DNA of 64,000 nucleotides, taken from NCBI RefSeq assembly GCF_016863475.1, contig NZ_BOOY01000020.1:62001-126000 (forward strand), given 5' to 3'. A program made the position numbers and the translations under genes. Of the stretch, positions 17,264 through 24,916 are shown one piece after another. Each line of letters starts with the position of its first letter. Position 1 is the stretch's first letter. The notes under the pieces are model-generated. The model was not told the DNA's origin. It was given only the letters and a program-made list of their open reading frames with translations, and did no database searches. This DNA is from Spirilliplanes yamanashiensis. GTDB lineage: Bacteria; Actinomycetota; Actinomycetes; Mycobacteriales; Micromonosporaceae.

Positions 17264-17998
17264 ATGCCGCACCGGCTCGCCCGGGAACCGGCCGTCGCGG
17301 TGTTCGCCGCGGCGGTCCGGCCCCTGGCGCGGGCGCTGTACGTCGGCGGCTCGCTGGCGTCCGGCGACTACCGCCCGGGCATCAGCGACGTCGACGCGGT
17401 CGCCGTGGTGGCCGCGGCCCCGCCGGACGACGCGCTGACCGCCCTGCACCGCCGCGCGGGCGCGCCGAAGCTGCACTGCGCGTACCTGGTGGCGGGCGAG
17501 GCGGACGACCCGGACCGGGAGCACCCGTACTGGGCGGTGGGCGAACTGTGGCGCCGCCCGGTCGGCGGCATCGCCCGCGCCGAGCTGCACGCCTTCGGCA
17601 TCACGGTGTTCGGGCCGCCGCCCGCCGCGTTCGTGCCGCCGCTGCCGCCCGCGGCGGTCCGGGCGGCGGCCCGCGCCGAGCTGACCGGCTTCTGGGCGGG
17701 CGCCACGGCCCGCCCGGAGCTGTGGCTGGAGGACCTGTACGTCGACCTGGGCCTCACCACGCTGGCCCGGGTCCGGGCGACGGTCACGACGGGCCGCCTC
17801 GTCACCAAGCGCGAGGCGATCGACGACCTGCCCGCGCTGGGCGTCCCGCCGGACCTGGCGGCGGAGATCCGGGCCCGCCGCGAGGGCCGCCCCACCCCGC
17901 TGACGGAGCCGCAGCGCCGGGCCCGCGCCGAGCTCGCCCGCCGCCTCATGGTCGACGGCTCGGCCGCGGTGCTCGCCCTCCCGGACCGTGAATCGTGA
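17264..17998 (+). CDS. Nucleotidyltransferase-fold protein
   Basis: 244 residues. The polymerase-beta-type nucleotidyltransferase signature is near the N-terminus: GGSLASGDYRPGISDVDAV, with both metal-binding aspartates in SDVDAV. The helical C-terminal half (WLEDLYVDLGLTTLARV, LVTKREAI) resembles the DUF4111/AadA group of aminoglycoside adenylyltransferases, so it could modify a small molecule. Start ATG at 17264, only 5 bases after the ABC transporter stop, so the two are likely cotranscribed. No resistance role can be claimed from sequence. Confidence 0.7.
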   Translation: MPHRLAREPAVAVFAAAVRPLARALYVGGSLASGDYRPGISDVDAVAVVAAAPPDDALTALHRRAGAPKLHCAYLVAGEADDPDREHPYWAVGELWRRPVGGIARAELHAFGITVFGPPPAAFVPPLPPAAVRAAARAELTGFWAGATARPELWLEDLYVDLGLTTLARVRATVTTGRLVTKREAIDDLPALGVPPDLAAEIRARREGRPTPLTEPQRRARAELARRLMVDGSAAVLALPDRES

Positions 17999-18665
17999 CG
18001 GAAGCATCGGGGCGCGCCGCGCGTTGACCACCGGCGTGACCCTCACCCTCGCCGTCCTCGGCGACTCCATCGCGTACGGGCAGGGCGCGTCGCGGCCGGC
18101 CGACACGGTCGGCGCGCGGCTGGCGGCCCGGCTGCGGGCGGCCGGCACCGACGTCGACGTGCACGTCGTCGCCGTGCCCGGGGCGCGCAGCCAGGGCCTC
18201 GCCGCGCAGGTGCAGCGCGCGGCGCCCGCCCGGCCCGACGTGGCGCTGATCATCATCGGCGCGAACGACGTCACCCACCTCGTGCCGCCGCAGCAGGCGG
18301 CGGCGCACCTCGGCGACGCGGTCCGGGCGCTGCGCGCCGCGGGCGCCGAGGTGGTCGTCGCGCCCGCGCCGGACCTGAGCGTGGTGCCGTGGGTGCCGCC
18401 GCAGATGCGGGCCGCCGTTCGCGCCGGGTGCGCCGCGTTCCAGCAGGCGCAGATCCGGGCGGCGGCGGCCGCGGGCGCCCGGGTCGCCGACCCCGCCGGC
18501 GGCTCGGCCACCGGTTTCGCCGTCGACCCGGGCCTGTTCAGCGCCGACCGGTTCCACCCGTCGAGCGCGGGCTACGCGGTGATCACCGACGCGGTGGCCC
18601 CCGCGGTGGAGGCCGCGGTGGAGGCGGTCACAGCTCGTCGAGCCGGAACCCGACCTTCATCGTGA
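17988..18665 (+). CDS. SGNH/GDSL hydrolase
   Basis: Up to 225 residues. Block I is VLGDSIAYGQG with the nucleophile Ser, block III is IIIGANDVTH, and the catalytic Asp/His block is DRFHPSSAGY, so the triad is complete. There is no signal peptide, suggesting a cytoplasmic esterase or lipase-like enzyme. The GTG at 17988 overlaps the previous gene by 11 bases; a GTG at 18036, just ahead of the GDS block, is the more economical start. The 3' end overlaps the dodecin gene on the other strand by 38 bases. Confidence 0.8.
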   Translation: MNRDGSIGARRALTTGVTLTLAVLGDSIAYGQGASRPADTVGARLAARLRAAGTDVDVHVVAVPGARSQGLAAQVQRAAPARPDVALIIIGANDVTHLVPPQQAAAHLGDAVRALRAAGAEVVVAPAPDLSVVPWVPPQMRAAVRAGCAAFQQAQIRAAAAAGARVADPAGGSATGFAVDPGLFSADRFHPSSAGYAVITDAVAPAVEAAVEAVTARRAGTRPSS

Positions 18666-18840
18666 CCTGGACGTGCGCCACGTCGCCGTCCGCGAGGTGA
18701 CCGCGGATCTCGGTCACCTCGAACCAGTCGAGGTTGTGCAGGGTCTGCGACGCGCGCCGCACGGCGTTGCGGATGGCCTGGTCGACGCCGTCGGGCGAGC
18801 TGCCGACGATCTCGGTCACGCGGTAGGTGTGGTCACTCAT
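18628..18840 (-). CDS. Dodecin
   Basis: A 70-residue protein with the complete dodecin pattern: YRVTEIVGSSPDGVDQAI, RASQTLHNLDWFEV (with the flavin-stacking Trp) and VTMKVGFRLDEL. Dodecins assemble as hollow dodecamers that store and protect flavins. The start chosen at 18840 gives the family's usual length; an upstream in-frame start would add 22 unlikely residues. Flavin buffering fits a window with several flavoenzymes, though that link is only contextual. Confidence 0.9.
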   Translation of the reverse strand: MSDHTYRVTEIVGSSPDGVDQAIRNAVRRASQTLHNLDWFEVTEIRGHLADGDVAHVQVTMKVGFRLDEL

Positions 18841-18849
18841 CCGCTCAGT

Positions 18850-19067
18850 ATGGGGCGGAAACGCGGGTCCGCGGCGATCGTGCTGTTCGGCGTCCTCGCG
18901 GTCCATCTGGACCGGGCGGGCCGGGGCTCCTCGATCGCGGGGCCGGTGCTGCTGGGCTTCGCCGCGTGGGCGCCGCCCTGGACCTGCCGGTGCCCGCCGC
19001 CGTGCTGGTGGGGGCCGGTCTGGCGCCGCCGACGGCCGCCGGTGACCGGCGGTGGCGGCTGTGCTGA
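18850..19067 (+). pseudogene. Frameshifted small membrane protein
   Basis: From the ATG at 18850 the frame reads as a plausible hydrophobic protein (AAIVLFGVLAVHLDRAG, then GPVLLGFAAWA), then becomes Trp/Cys/Arg/Pro-rich. Moving to the next frame near 18970 restores protein-like sequence (AALDLPVPAAVLVGAGLAP) ending at a TGA at 19065-19067. A one-base indel in a short, two-helix membrane protein explains this. It may be a true pseudogene or a sequencing error in a GC run. Family not identified. Confidence 0.4.
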
Positions 19068-19101
19068 CGGGTGCCGCCGGTCATCGGGCAGGATGGGAGG
19101 C

Positions 19102-19590
19102 ATGCAGGACCATCCGAACGTCGTGGCCGTGCAGGACGCCCTGGACGCCGCGGGCGCGGCCACCGCCGCCGGCGAGCCGTCCCGGGTCGTCGTGCTGGAC
19201 GACGCCGTGCACACCGCCGCCGCGGCCGCCGAGGCGCTCGGCGTGACCGTGGGCCAGATCGCCAACTCGCTGATCTTCGACGCCGACGGCCGGCCGCTGC
19301 TCGTGCTCACCTCCGGCGCGCACCGGGTCGACACGGCGAAGGTCGCCGCGCTGGTCGGGGTGGCGAAGCTGGGCCGGGCCACGCCGGAGTTCGTCCGGGC
19401 GCACACCGGCCAGCCGATCGGCGGGGTCGCGCCGCTGGGCCACCCGAAGCCGGTGCGCACGCTCGTCGACCGCGCGCTGGCGCAGTACGACGTGGTGTGG
19501 GCCGCGGGTGGGGTGCCCCGGGCGGTGTTCCCGACGACGTACGCGGAGCTGCTGCGGGTCACCGCCGGCGACGCCGCCGACGTGGCCTGA
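19102..19590 (+). CDS. YbaK/ProX-type aminoacyl-tRNA deacylase
   Basis: 162 residues of the YbaK/prolyl-tRNA-editing superfamily, which hydrolyses mischarged aminoacyl-tRNA. Visible features are the early VVVLDD, the central GQIANSLIFDADGRPLLVLTSG sheet region, the conserved Lys in VDTAKVAALVG and the C-terminal GGVAPLGHPKPV loop. It is a free-standing editing domain, not fused to a synthetase. An ATG at 19093 is an alternative start; the one chosen has GGAGG very close upstream. It ends just before the carotenoid operon and may be cotranscribed. Confidence 0.8.
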   Translation: MQDHPNVVAVQDALDAAGAATAAGEPSRVVVLDDAVHTAAAAAEALGVTVGQIANSLIFDADGRPLLVLTSGAHRVDTAKVAALVGVAKLGRATPEFVRAHTGQPIGGVAPLGHPKPVRTLVDRALAQYDVVWAAGGVPRAVFPTTYAELLRVTAGDAADVA

Positions 19591-19591
19591 C

Positions 19592-20299
19592 GTGGACCCG
19601 CTGGTCACGCTGCACGTGTGGCGGGTGCCGCGGCGGCGGGTGCCGGCCGCGTTCGCCCGGCTGGCCGTCGACCGGCGGCGGCTGCGCGCCCTGCCCGGGG
19701 TGCGGTTCGGCAAGCTGCTCGGCACCGGGACCGGCACCGGCTTCGGGCCGGGCGACGCCGACCTGACCCGGTACGCGGCCGTCGTCTCGTGGGCCGACCC
19801 GGACGCGGCGGCCGCGTTCGACGGCTCGCGGCTGGCCCGCGACTGGGCCCGGATCGCCGACGGCAGCGCCCGCGTCGACCTGACGCCGCTGGTCAGCCGC
19901 GGCCGGTGGTCGGGCGTCGAGCCGTTCGCCGCGACCGGGCGGCGCGCCGACGGGACGATCCTGGCGCTGACCAGGGCCCGGCTGGCGCCGCGCAAGGCGC
20001 TGACGTTCTGGCGGGCCGTCCCGCCGGTGGCGCGGGCGCTGCACGAGGCCCCCGGGCTGCTGGCCCGGTTCGGGGTGGGCGAGGCGCCGGTCGGCTGGCA
20101 GGGCACGGTGAGCGTGTGGCGCAGCGCGACGGACCTGACGCGCTTCGCGTACCGTCAGCCGGAGCACCGCGCGGTGGTCGAGCGCACGCCCGCCGACCGC
20201 TGGTACGCCGAGGAGTTGTTCGCCCGGTTCGCGGTGCGCGACATCAGCGGCGACCGCGCCGTGCTGGGCTGGCAGGACGAGAAGGAGAACGCACGGTGA
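19592..20299 (+). CDS. CrtA-like (spheroidene monooxygenase-type) protein
   Basis: 235 residues resembling actinobacterial relatives of spheroidene monooxygenase CrtA: an N-terminal LVTLHVWRVP strand, VRFGKLLGTGTGTGF, the central LTRARLAPRKALTFWRAVPPV block and C-terminal TRFAYRQPEHRAVVERT and WYAEELFARF motifs. CrtA oxygenates carbon 2 of acyclic carotenoid ends. The adjacent genes encode other tail-modifying carotenoid enzymes, so 2'-oxygenation of the psi end is the likely job. The GTG start lies one base after the previous stop, and the gene overlaps the next by GTGA. Confidence 0.7.
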   Translation: MDPLVTLHVWRVPRRRVPAAFARLAVDRRRLRALPGVRFGKLLGTGTGTGFGPGDADLTRYAAVVSWADPDAAAAFDGSRLARDWARIADGSARVDLTPLVSRGRWSGVEPFAATGRRADGTILALTRARLAPRKALTFWRAVPPVARALHEAPGLLARFGVGEAPVGWQGTVSVWRSATDLTRFAYRQPEHRAVVERTPADRWYAEELFARFAVRDISGDRAVLGWQDEKENAR

Positions 20300-20874
20300 G
20301 GCTCGTGCCGTGGCAGCCGGACGACCTGGTCCGGCGGCTGCCCGACGTCGTCGCCGTGTACGGCGAGGCGATGGGCTACCGCAAGGAGCTGCTGGAGACC
20401 CGCCGCGGCTACATCGCCGCGCACGTGCGCCGCCCCGGCTTCCGCGCCGTCGCCACCCTCACCACCGACGGCCAGCTCGCCGGCTTCGGCTACGGCTACA
20501 CGTCCGCGGGCGGGCAGTGGTGGCACGACCAGGTGCGCTCCGCGCTGAGCGACGCCGAGCGGCGCACCTGGCTCACCGACTGCTTCGAGGTGGTCGAGCT
20601 GCACGTGCGGCCCGCCGCGCAGGGCCACCGCATCGGCTCGCGGCAGCTGCGGGCGCTGCTGGCGATGGCCGCCGGGTCCACCTGCCTGCTGTCGACGCCG
20701 GAGGCGGACGAGAAGACGTCGCGCGCGTGGCGGCTGTACCGCGGCTTCGGGTTCATCGACGTGCTGCGCGACTTCCACTTCCCCGGCGACGAGCGGGCGT
20801 TCGCGGTGCTCGGCCGGGAGCTGCCGCTGGCGGCGGACCGGCGCGACGCGGCACCCGCCGCCGAACGCGCTTGA
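20296..20874 (+). CDS. GNAT-family acetyltransferase in the carotenoid operon
   Basis: 192 residues with a GNAT fold: strand VVELHVRPAAQGHRIGSRQLRALL carries the acetyl-CoA loop (QGHRIG), followed by the C-terminal RAWRLYRGFGFIDVL block. The acceptor is unknown. It is locked between the CrtA-like and CruF-like genes by 4-base overlaps on both sides (GTGA and TTGA), so it is made in step with carotenoid enzymes. That placement suggests a carotenoid-related or regulatory acylation, but it could be a passenger. Confidence 0.75.
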   Translation: MRLVPWQPDDLVRRLPDVVAVYGEAMGYRKELLETRRGYIAAHVRRPGFRAVATLTTDGQLAGFGYGYTSAGGQWWHDQVRSALSDAERRTWLTDCFEVVELHVRPAAQGHRIGSRQLRALLAMAAGSTCLLSTPEADEKTSRAWRLYRGFGFIDVLRDFHFPGDERAFAVLGRELPLAADRRDAAPAAERA

Positions 20875-21629
20875 GACGCCTGCCCTGGGCGCTGCTGGCG
20901 GCGCTCGTCCTCACCCAGATCTGCTACCCGCTCACCGCGGGCGGCACCCGCGCGGCGTGCACGGTGCTCACCGTCGTCCTCGGGTACGTGCTGTCGGTGT
21001 CGCACGCGGCGCTCTCCCGCGGGCCGCGCGCCGCCCTGGCGCTGGTGGCCGTGGCCACCGCGGGCGGCTGGGCCGTCGAGGCGGTCGGCGTCGCCACCGG
21101 GTTCCCGTTCGGCACCTACGACTACTCCGGCCAGCTCGGCCCGAAGCTGCTCGGCGTCCCGCTGATCATCCCGCTGGCCTGGACGTGGATGGCGTGGCCG
21201 GCCTGGCTGGCGGCCGGGCGCCTGGTGTCGTCGGTGGCCGCCCGGGTGGTGGTGGCCGCGGCGGGGCTGGCCGCGTGGGACCTGTTCCTCGACCCGCAGA
21301 TGGTCGCCGAGGGCTACTGGACGTGGCAGAGCCCGACGCCCGCGCTGCCCGGCGTGCCCGGCATCCCGGTCGGCAACTACCTGGGCTGGCTGGGCTTCGC
21401 GGTGCTGCTGATGGCGGGCCTGGCCCGGTTCGTGCCGGACCGGGCGGGCGCCGACGACGCCCCGATGCTCGCGCTGTACCTGTGGACGTACGGCTCGTCG
21501 GTGCTCGCCCACGCCGTGTTCCTCGGCCTGCCCGCGTCGGCCGCCTGGGGCGGGGTGGGGATGGGGCTGGTCGCCGTGCCGCTCGCGGTGCAGCTCGCCC
21601 GATCGCGCCGCGCCCGGGTGCCGGCGTGA
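20871..21629 (+). CDS. cruF: CruF-like carotenoid 1',2'-hydratase
   Basis: A 252-residue polytopic membrane protein of the DUF422/CruF family, with about seven hydrophobic helices and typical blocks FPFGTYDYSGQLGPKLLGVP, PLAWTWMAWPAW and AAWDLFLDPQMVAEGYWTW. CruF adds water across the 1',2' double bond of an acyclic carotenoid end, giving the hydroxyl that is then glycosylated. The start is TTG at 20871 in a TTGA overlap with the GNAT gene. The following glycosyltransferase overlaps it by GTGA, consistent with consecutive reactions. Confidence 0.85.
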   Translation: MRRLPWALLAALVLTQICYPLTAGGTRAACTVLTVVLGYVLSVSHAALSRGPRAALALVAVATAGGWAVEAVGVATGFPFGTYDYSGQLGPKLLGVPLIIPLAWTWMAWPAWLAAGRLVSSVAARVVVAAAGLAAWDLFLDPQMVAEGYWTWQSPTPALPGVPGIPVGNYLGWLGFAVLLMAGLARFVPDRAGADDAPMLALYLWTYGSSVLAHAVFLGLPASAAWGGVGMGLVAVPLAVQLARSRRARVPA

Positions 21630-22693
21630 TCTGGGCGCTCACCGGCGTGGTGGCGGCGCTGACCCTGCACACGATCGTCAACGCCCGGCTGCTGCGCCGC
21701 CCCGACCCGCGCGCGGCCGCCGCCGAGCCGGTGTCGGTGCTGCTGCCGCTGCGCGACGAGGCCGCCCGGGTCACCCCGTGCCTGCGGGCCCTGCTGGAGC
21801 AGCGCGGCGACGTCGAGATCGTCGTGCTGGACGACGGGTCCACCGACGGCACCGCCGACGTGGTGCGCGCCGTCGCCGGCGACCGGGTGCGGCTGATCAG
21901 CGGCGGCGACCTGCCGGCCGGCTGGCTCGGCAAGCCGCACGCCTGCCAGGTGCTCGCCGACGCCGCCCGGCCGGAGTCCACCGCCCTGGTGTTCGTCGAC
22001 GCCGACGTGGTGCTCGCGCCCGGGGCGGTCGGCTCGTGCGTGGCGCTGCTGCGCTCCGCCGGGGTGGACCTGCTGTCGCCGTACCCGCGGATCACCGGGG
22101 CGGGCCGGCTGGTGCAGCCGCTGCTGCAGTGGACGTGGCTGACGTTCCTGCCGCTGCGCGCCATGGAGCGCTCGCCGCGGCCGTCGCTGGCCGCCGCCGG
22201 CGGGCAGTTCCTCGTCGCCGACCGGGCCGGGTACCGCCGCGCCGGCGGGCACGCCGCCGTCCGCGGCACCGTGCTGGAGGACGTCGAGCTGGCCCGGGCC
22301 GTGAAGCGCGCCGGCGGGCGGATCGCCCTCGCCGACGCGTCGGCGCAGGCCACCTGCCGCATGTACGAGTCGTGGCGCGAGCTGGCCGACGGCTACACCA
22401 AGTCGCTGTGGGCGTCGCCGGGCGCCGGGTTCGGGGCGGTCCTGCTCCTGCTCGGGTACGTGCTGCCGCCCGCGCTGGCGCTCACCGGCCGCCCCGCGCT
22501 GGTGGCCGGCGGGTCGGCGGCGTACCTGCTCGGCGTCGCCGGCCGGGTCGTGTCGGCCCGCGCCACCGGCGGCCGGGCCTGGCCGGACGCCCTGGCGCAT
22601 CCGGTGTCGGCGGCGCTGTTCGGGTGGCTGGTCGTGCGGTCGTGGCGGCGGCGTCGCACGATCACCTGGCGGGGACGGGCGGTGGTGACGTGA
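21626..22693 (+). CDS. Carotenoid glycosyltransferase, GT2 family (CruG-like)
   Basis: 355 residues with a GT-A domain: VSVLLPLRDEAARVTPCL, VVLDDGSTDGTADVV and the metal-binding VFVDADVVLAPG, then EDVELARAVKRAGG as the catalytic-base region. Two or three C-terminal membrane helices follow (VLLLLGYVLPPALAL, AALFGWLVV). It is similar to CruG-type enzymes that glycosylate the 1'-hydroxyl made by CruF. Overlaps with cruF before it (GTGA) and the desaturase after it (GTGA) support a single pathway. Confidence 0.8.
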   Translation: MIWALTGVVAALTLHTIVNARLLRRPDPRAAAAEPVSVLLPLRDEAARVTPCLRALLEQRGDVEIVVLDDGSTDGTADVVRAVAGDRVRLISGGDLPAGWLGKPHACQVLADAARPESTALVFVDADVVLAPGAVGSCVALLRSAGVDLLSPYPRITGAGRLVQPLLQWTWLTFLPLRAMERSPRPSLAAAGGQFLVADRAGYRRAGGHAAVRGTVLEDVELARAVKRAGGRIALADASAQATCRMYESWRELADGYTKSLWASPGAGFGAVLLLLGYVLPPALALTGRPALVAGGSAAYLLGVAGRVVSARATGGRAWPDALAHPVSAALFGWLVVRSWRRRRTITWRGRAVVT

Positions 22694-24105
22694 GGATCGT
22701 CGTGATCGGCGCGGGCGTCGGCGGGCTGACGGCGGCGGCGCGGCTGGCCGCCCTCGGCCACCGGGTCACGGTGTTCGAGGCGGCGGGGACGGTGGGCGGC
22801 AAGCTCGGCCGGTACGACCGCGACGGCCACGTCTTCGACACCGGCCCGAGCCTGCTCACCCTGCCGCAGCTGTTCACCGACCTGGACCTGGACCTGGTGC
22901 CGCTCGACCCGGTGGTGCGGCACGTCTTCGCCGACGGGGTGACGCTGGACTCGTCGTCGTCGCACCCGGAGTTCCTGGCCCGCATCGCCGCCGCCCTCGG
23001 CCCGTCCGCCGCCGACGACTGGGACCGGCTGTGGCGCCGCGCCGCCCGCATCTGGGACGCGTCGTGGCGCTCGGTGCTGCAACGCCCGGTCGACACCCCG
23101 CTCGCCCTGGCCGGGCTGGCGTGGCGGCTCGGCGACCTGGCCGCGATCGCGCCCGGGCTGACCCTGCGCGGGCTCGGCCGCCGCTACCTGCGCGACCCGC
23201 GCCTGCGCACCCTGCTCGACCGTTACGCCACGTACACCGGCGCCGACCCGCGCCGCGCGCCCGCCGCGCTGGCCGCCATCCCGTACGCGGAGCTGAACTT
23301 CGGCGGCTGGTACGTGCGCGGCGGCCTGCGCGCCATCGCCGACGCGCTGCTGGAGCGCTGCCGGTCCCTCGGCGTCCACGTCGAGCTGGGCGCCCCCGTG
23401 CGCGCCGTGACGGTCACCGGTGGCCGCGCCACCGGCGTGGTGCTGGCGTCCGGGGCGGCGGTCGCGTGCGACGCGGTGGTGTCCAACGTGGACGCGCTCA
23501 CGCTGTACCGGGACCTGCTGCCCACGCCGGGGCGGCTGGCGGGCCTGGCGGCGCGCAGCCTGGCGGGCTTCGTCCTGCTGCTCGGGGTGCGCGGCGCGAC
23601 GCCGGAACTGGCCCACCACACGGTGTTCTTCCCGCGCGACTACGACGCCGAGTTCGACGCGGTGTTCGGCGGCCGCCCGCCCGCCGACCCCACGGTCTTC
23701 GTCACCCGCGCCGACGACCCCGCGGTCGCCCCGCCCGGCCACGAGTCGTGGTTCGTGCTGGTCAACGCGCCGCGCCACGGCCGGGCGCCGTCCGCCGTGG
23801 ACTGGGAGCGGCCCGGCCTGGCCGACGCGTACCGCGACCGGGTCCTCGACGTGCTGGCGGCCCGCGGCCTGGACGTGCGGTCCCGGCTCACGTTCGCCGA
23901 GACCCGCACGCCCGCCTGGCTGGCCGCCGAGACGCTGTCGCCCGGCGGCGCCATCTACGGCACGGCCGGCGGCCTGCTGCGCCCGCCGAACCGCGGCCCG
24001 GTGCCGGGCCTGTTCCTCGTCGGCGGCTCCACCCACCCGGGCGGCGGCCTGCCGATGGTGACGCTGTCGGCGGCCATCGTGGCCGACCGGATCGGCCCGG
24101 CCTGA
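22690..24105 (+). CDS. Phytoene-desaturase-family oxidoreductase (CrtD/CrtI-like)
   Basis: 471 residues. The N-terminal FAD site is VIGAGVGGLTAAARLAALGH, followed by GGKLGRYDRDGHVFDTGPS, the substrate-side signature of CrtI-type desaturases. The C-terminal FLVGGSTHPGGGLPMV completes the FAD fold. CrtI desaturates phytoene; CrtD introduces the 3',4' double bond in hydroxylated tails. Since all operon neighbours act on the acyclic tail, CrtD-like activity is more likely, but CrtI cannot be excluded. Last gene of the coupled operon; it starts within the previous stop codon. Confidence 0.8.
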   Translation: MRIVVIGAGVGGLTAAARLAALGHRVTVFEAAGTVGGKLGRYDRDGHVFDTGPSLLTLPQLFTDLDLDLVPLDPVVRHVFADGVTLDSSSSHPEFLARIAAALGPSAADDWDRLWRRAARIWDASWRSVLQRPVDTPLALAGLAWRLGDLAAIAPGLTLRGLGRRYLRDPRLRTLLDRYATYTGADPRRAPAALAAIPYAELNFGGWYVRGGLRAIADALLERCRSLGVHVELGAPVRAVTVTGGRATGVVLASGAAVACDAVVSNVDALTLYRDLLPTPGRLAGLAARSLAGFVLLLGVRGATPELAHHTVFFPRDYDAEFDAVFGGRPPADPTVFVTRADDPAVAPPGHESWFVLVNAPRHGRAPSAVDWERPGLADAYRDRVLDVLAARGLDVRSRLTFAETRTPAWLAAETLSPGGAIYGTAGGLLRPPNRGPVPGLFLVGGSTHPGGGLPMVTLSAAIVADRIGPA

Positions 24106-24125
24106 CGACCGCCGCCCGGCGGCCG

Positions 24126-24563
24126 TCAGGACAGGGCCAGCTGCGCCCACGTCGGCTCGGCCGGCGCGCGGCGCAGCGTCAGGCCCGCCTCGGCGGGCGT
24201 GCGGTCGGCCTTGCGGTGGTTGCACCGGCCGCAGGCCGCCACCGTGTTGCGCCACGTGTTGCCGCCGCCGCGCGAGCGCGGAAGGACGTGGTCGACCGTC
24301 GACGCCGCCCGGCCGCAGTACGCGCACCGGCGGCCGTCGCGGGCCAGCACGCCCTGCCGCGACCACGCCGGGCCGCGGCTGTGCCGCCAGCGCGTCACCA
24401 CGTAGCTGACCAGCCGCACCACCGTCGGCACCGGGAACACCCCGATCCGCCGGTCCGGCTCCGCCTCGTGCACGACCGCCACCTCGCGGAACAGCATCCG
24501 CACGGCGTGCCGGACGCTGACCCGGTGCAGCGGGCCGAGGTCGGCGTTGAGAACGAGCACCAC
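24126..24563 (-). CDS. HNH endonuclease-domain protein
   Basis: 145 residues from GTG 24563, with AAGGAGG well placed upstream. The N-terminal NADLGPLHRVSVRHAVRML is typical of a widespread actinobacterial HNH family. The HNH core is CAYCGRAASTVDHVLPRSRGG followed by NTVAACGRCNHRKADRTP, so both zinc CxxC pairs and the DH pair are intact. Function in the cell is unknown; family members are chromosomal and not linked to restriction genes here. Its 5' flank holds a tRNA-like segment and an inverted repeat. Confidence 0.85.
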   Translation of the reverse strand: MVLVLNADLGPLHRVSVRHAVRMLFREVAVVHEAEPDRRIGVFPVPTVVRLVSYVVTRWRHSRGPAWSRQGVLARDGRRCAYCGRAASTVDHVLPRSRGGGNTWRNTVAACGRCNHRKADRTPAEAGLTLRRAPAEPTWAQLALS

Positions 24564-24595
24564 CGGGCCACCTCCTTCACCTGTCGACACCTGCG

Positions 24596-24669
24596 TGGAC
24601 CCCGGCGGAGTCGAACCGCCGGCCTGCGGCCTGCCGCGAGCCCCCCGACGCCGGACCCGGGCCGGGTCC
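24596..24669 (-). other. tRNA-like remnant
   Basis: On the minus strand GGCGGTTCGACTCCGCC is a perfect T-arm (24604-24620), followed by GGGGTCCA, an acceptor 3' strand with discriminator base. GGACCC at 24669-24664 pairs with it at six positions and the total length is 74 bases, right for a tRNA. However, no anticodon arm with U33 or normal D-arm can be drawn, and no CCA follows. I read it as a decayed or tRNA-mimicking element, not a working tRNA. Confidence 0.45.
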
Positions 24670-24710
24670 GGCGCGGCGCGCCTGCGGCCCCCGTGACCGC
24701 ACGACGCGCC

Positions 24711-24733
24711 CGTCCCTCCACAGTGGAGGGACG
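24711..24733. repeat. 10-bp perfect inverted repeat upstream of the HNH gene
   Basis: Arms cgtccctcca and tggagggacg are exact reverse complements around a 3-base loop. No U-run follows on either strand, so it is not a standard terminator. It lies between a terminator and the HNH gene and could be an operator or RNA hairpin. Confidence 0.6.
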
Positions 24734-24737
24734 GCAC

Positions 24738-24770
24738 AAAAAAGAAACCGTCCCCGGCAACCGGGAACGG
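24738..24770 (-). terminator. Intrinsic terminator on the minus strand
   Basis: Reading the minus strand, CCGTTCCCGG-TTG-CCGGGGACGG forms a 10-bp stem with one G-U pair, directly followed by TTTCTTTTTT. This is a textbook terminator, placed to end transcription from the CDP-alcohol transferase/metF unit 150 bases upstream. It is one of the few U-tailed terminators in this GC-rich window. Confidence 0.8.
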
Positions 24771-24916
24771 GCGGGCCGACGCGCGGGCGGGTCAGCCGTG
24801 CCCGTCACCCATCGATCCGGCGTCGCGCAGCATCGTCACGCTCCTGACCTGGTCGTTGTCCGGTGACGCAGACCACGGTAGGGCGTGCGGAACCGCGCCG
24901 ACAATCGATTTCGCGA

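Larger units (their letters stand above)
24564..24916. other. 353-base structured intergenic region
   Basis: No gene is visible between the HNH gene and the CDP-alcohol transferase gene. It contains, in minus-strand order, a terminator (24738-24770), a 10-bp inverted repeat (24711-24733), a 9-bp hairpin with a 3-base loop (24651-24671) and a tRNA-like segment (24596-24669). Confidence 0.7.

Noticed and set aside
17264-17998. Aminoglycoside resistance gene
   Set aside because: Only the general nucleotidyltransferase fold is visible; no drug-specific signature, so no resistance claim is made.
11922-18665. Secondary-metabolite gene cluster around the ABC exporter
   Set aside because: No synthase, ligase or tailoring set surrounds it; neighbours are a glucanase, a nucleotidyltransferase and an esterase.
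24596-24669. Functional tRNA gene
   Set aside because: T-arm and acceptor are good but no anticodon stem-loop with U33 or D-arm can be drawn and the 7-66 pair fails.
24711-24733. Terminator at the 10-bp inverted repeat
   Set aside because: No U-run on the correct side on either strand; the true terminator is the adjacent hairpin at 24738-24770.
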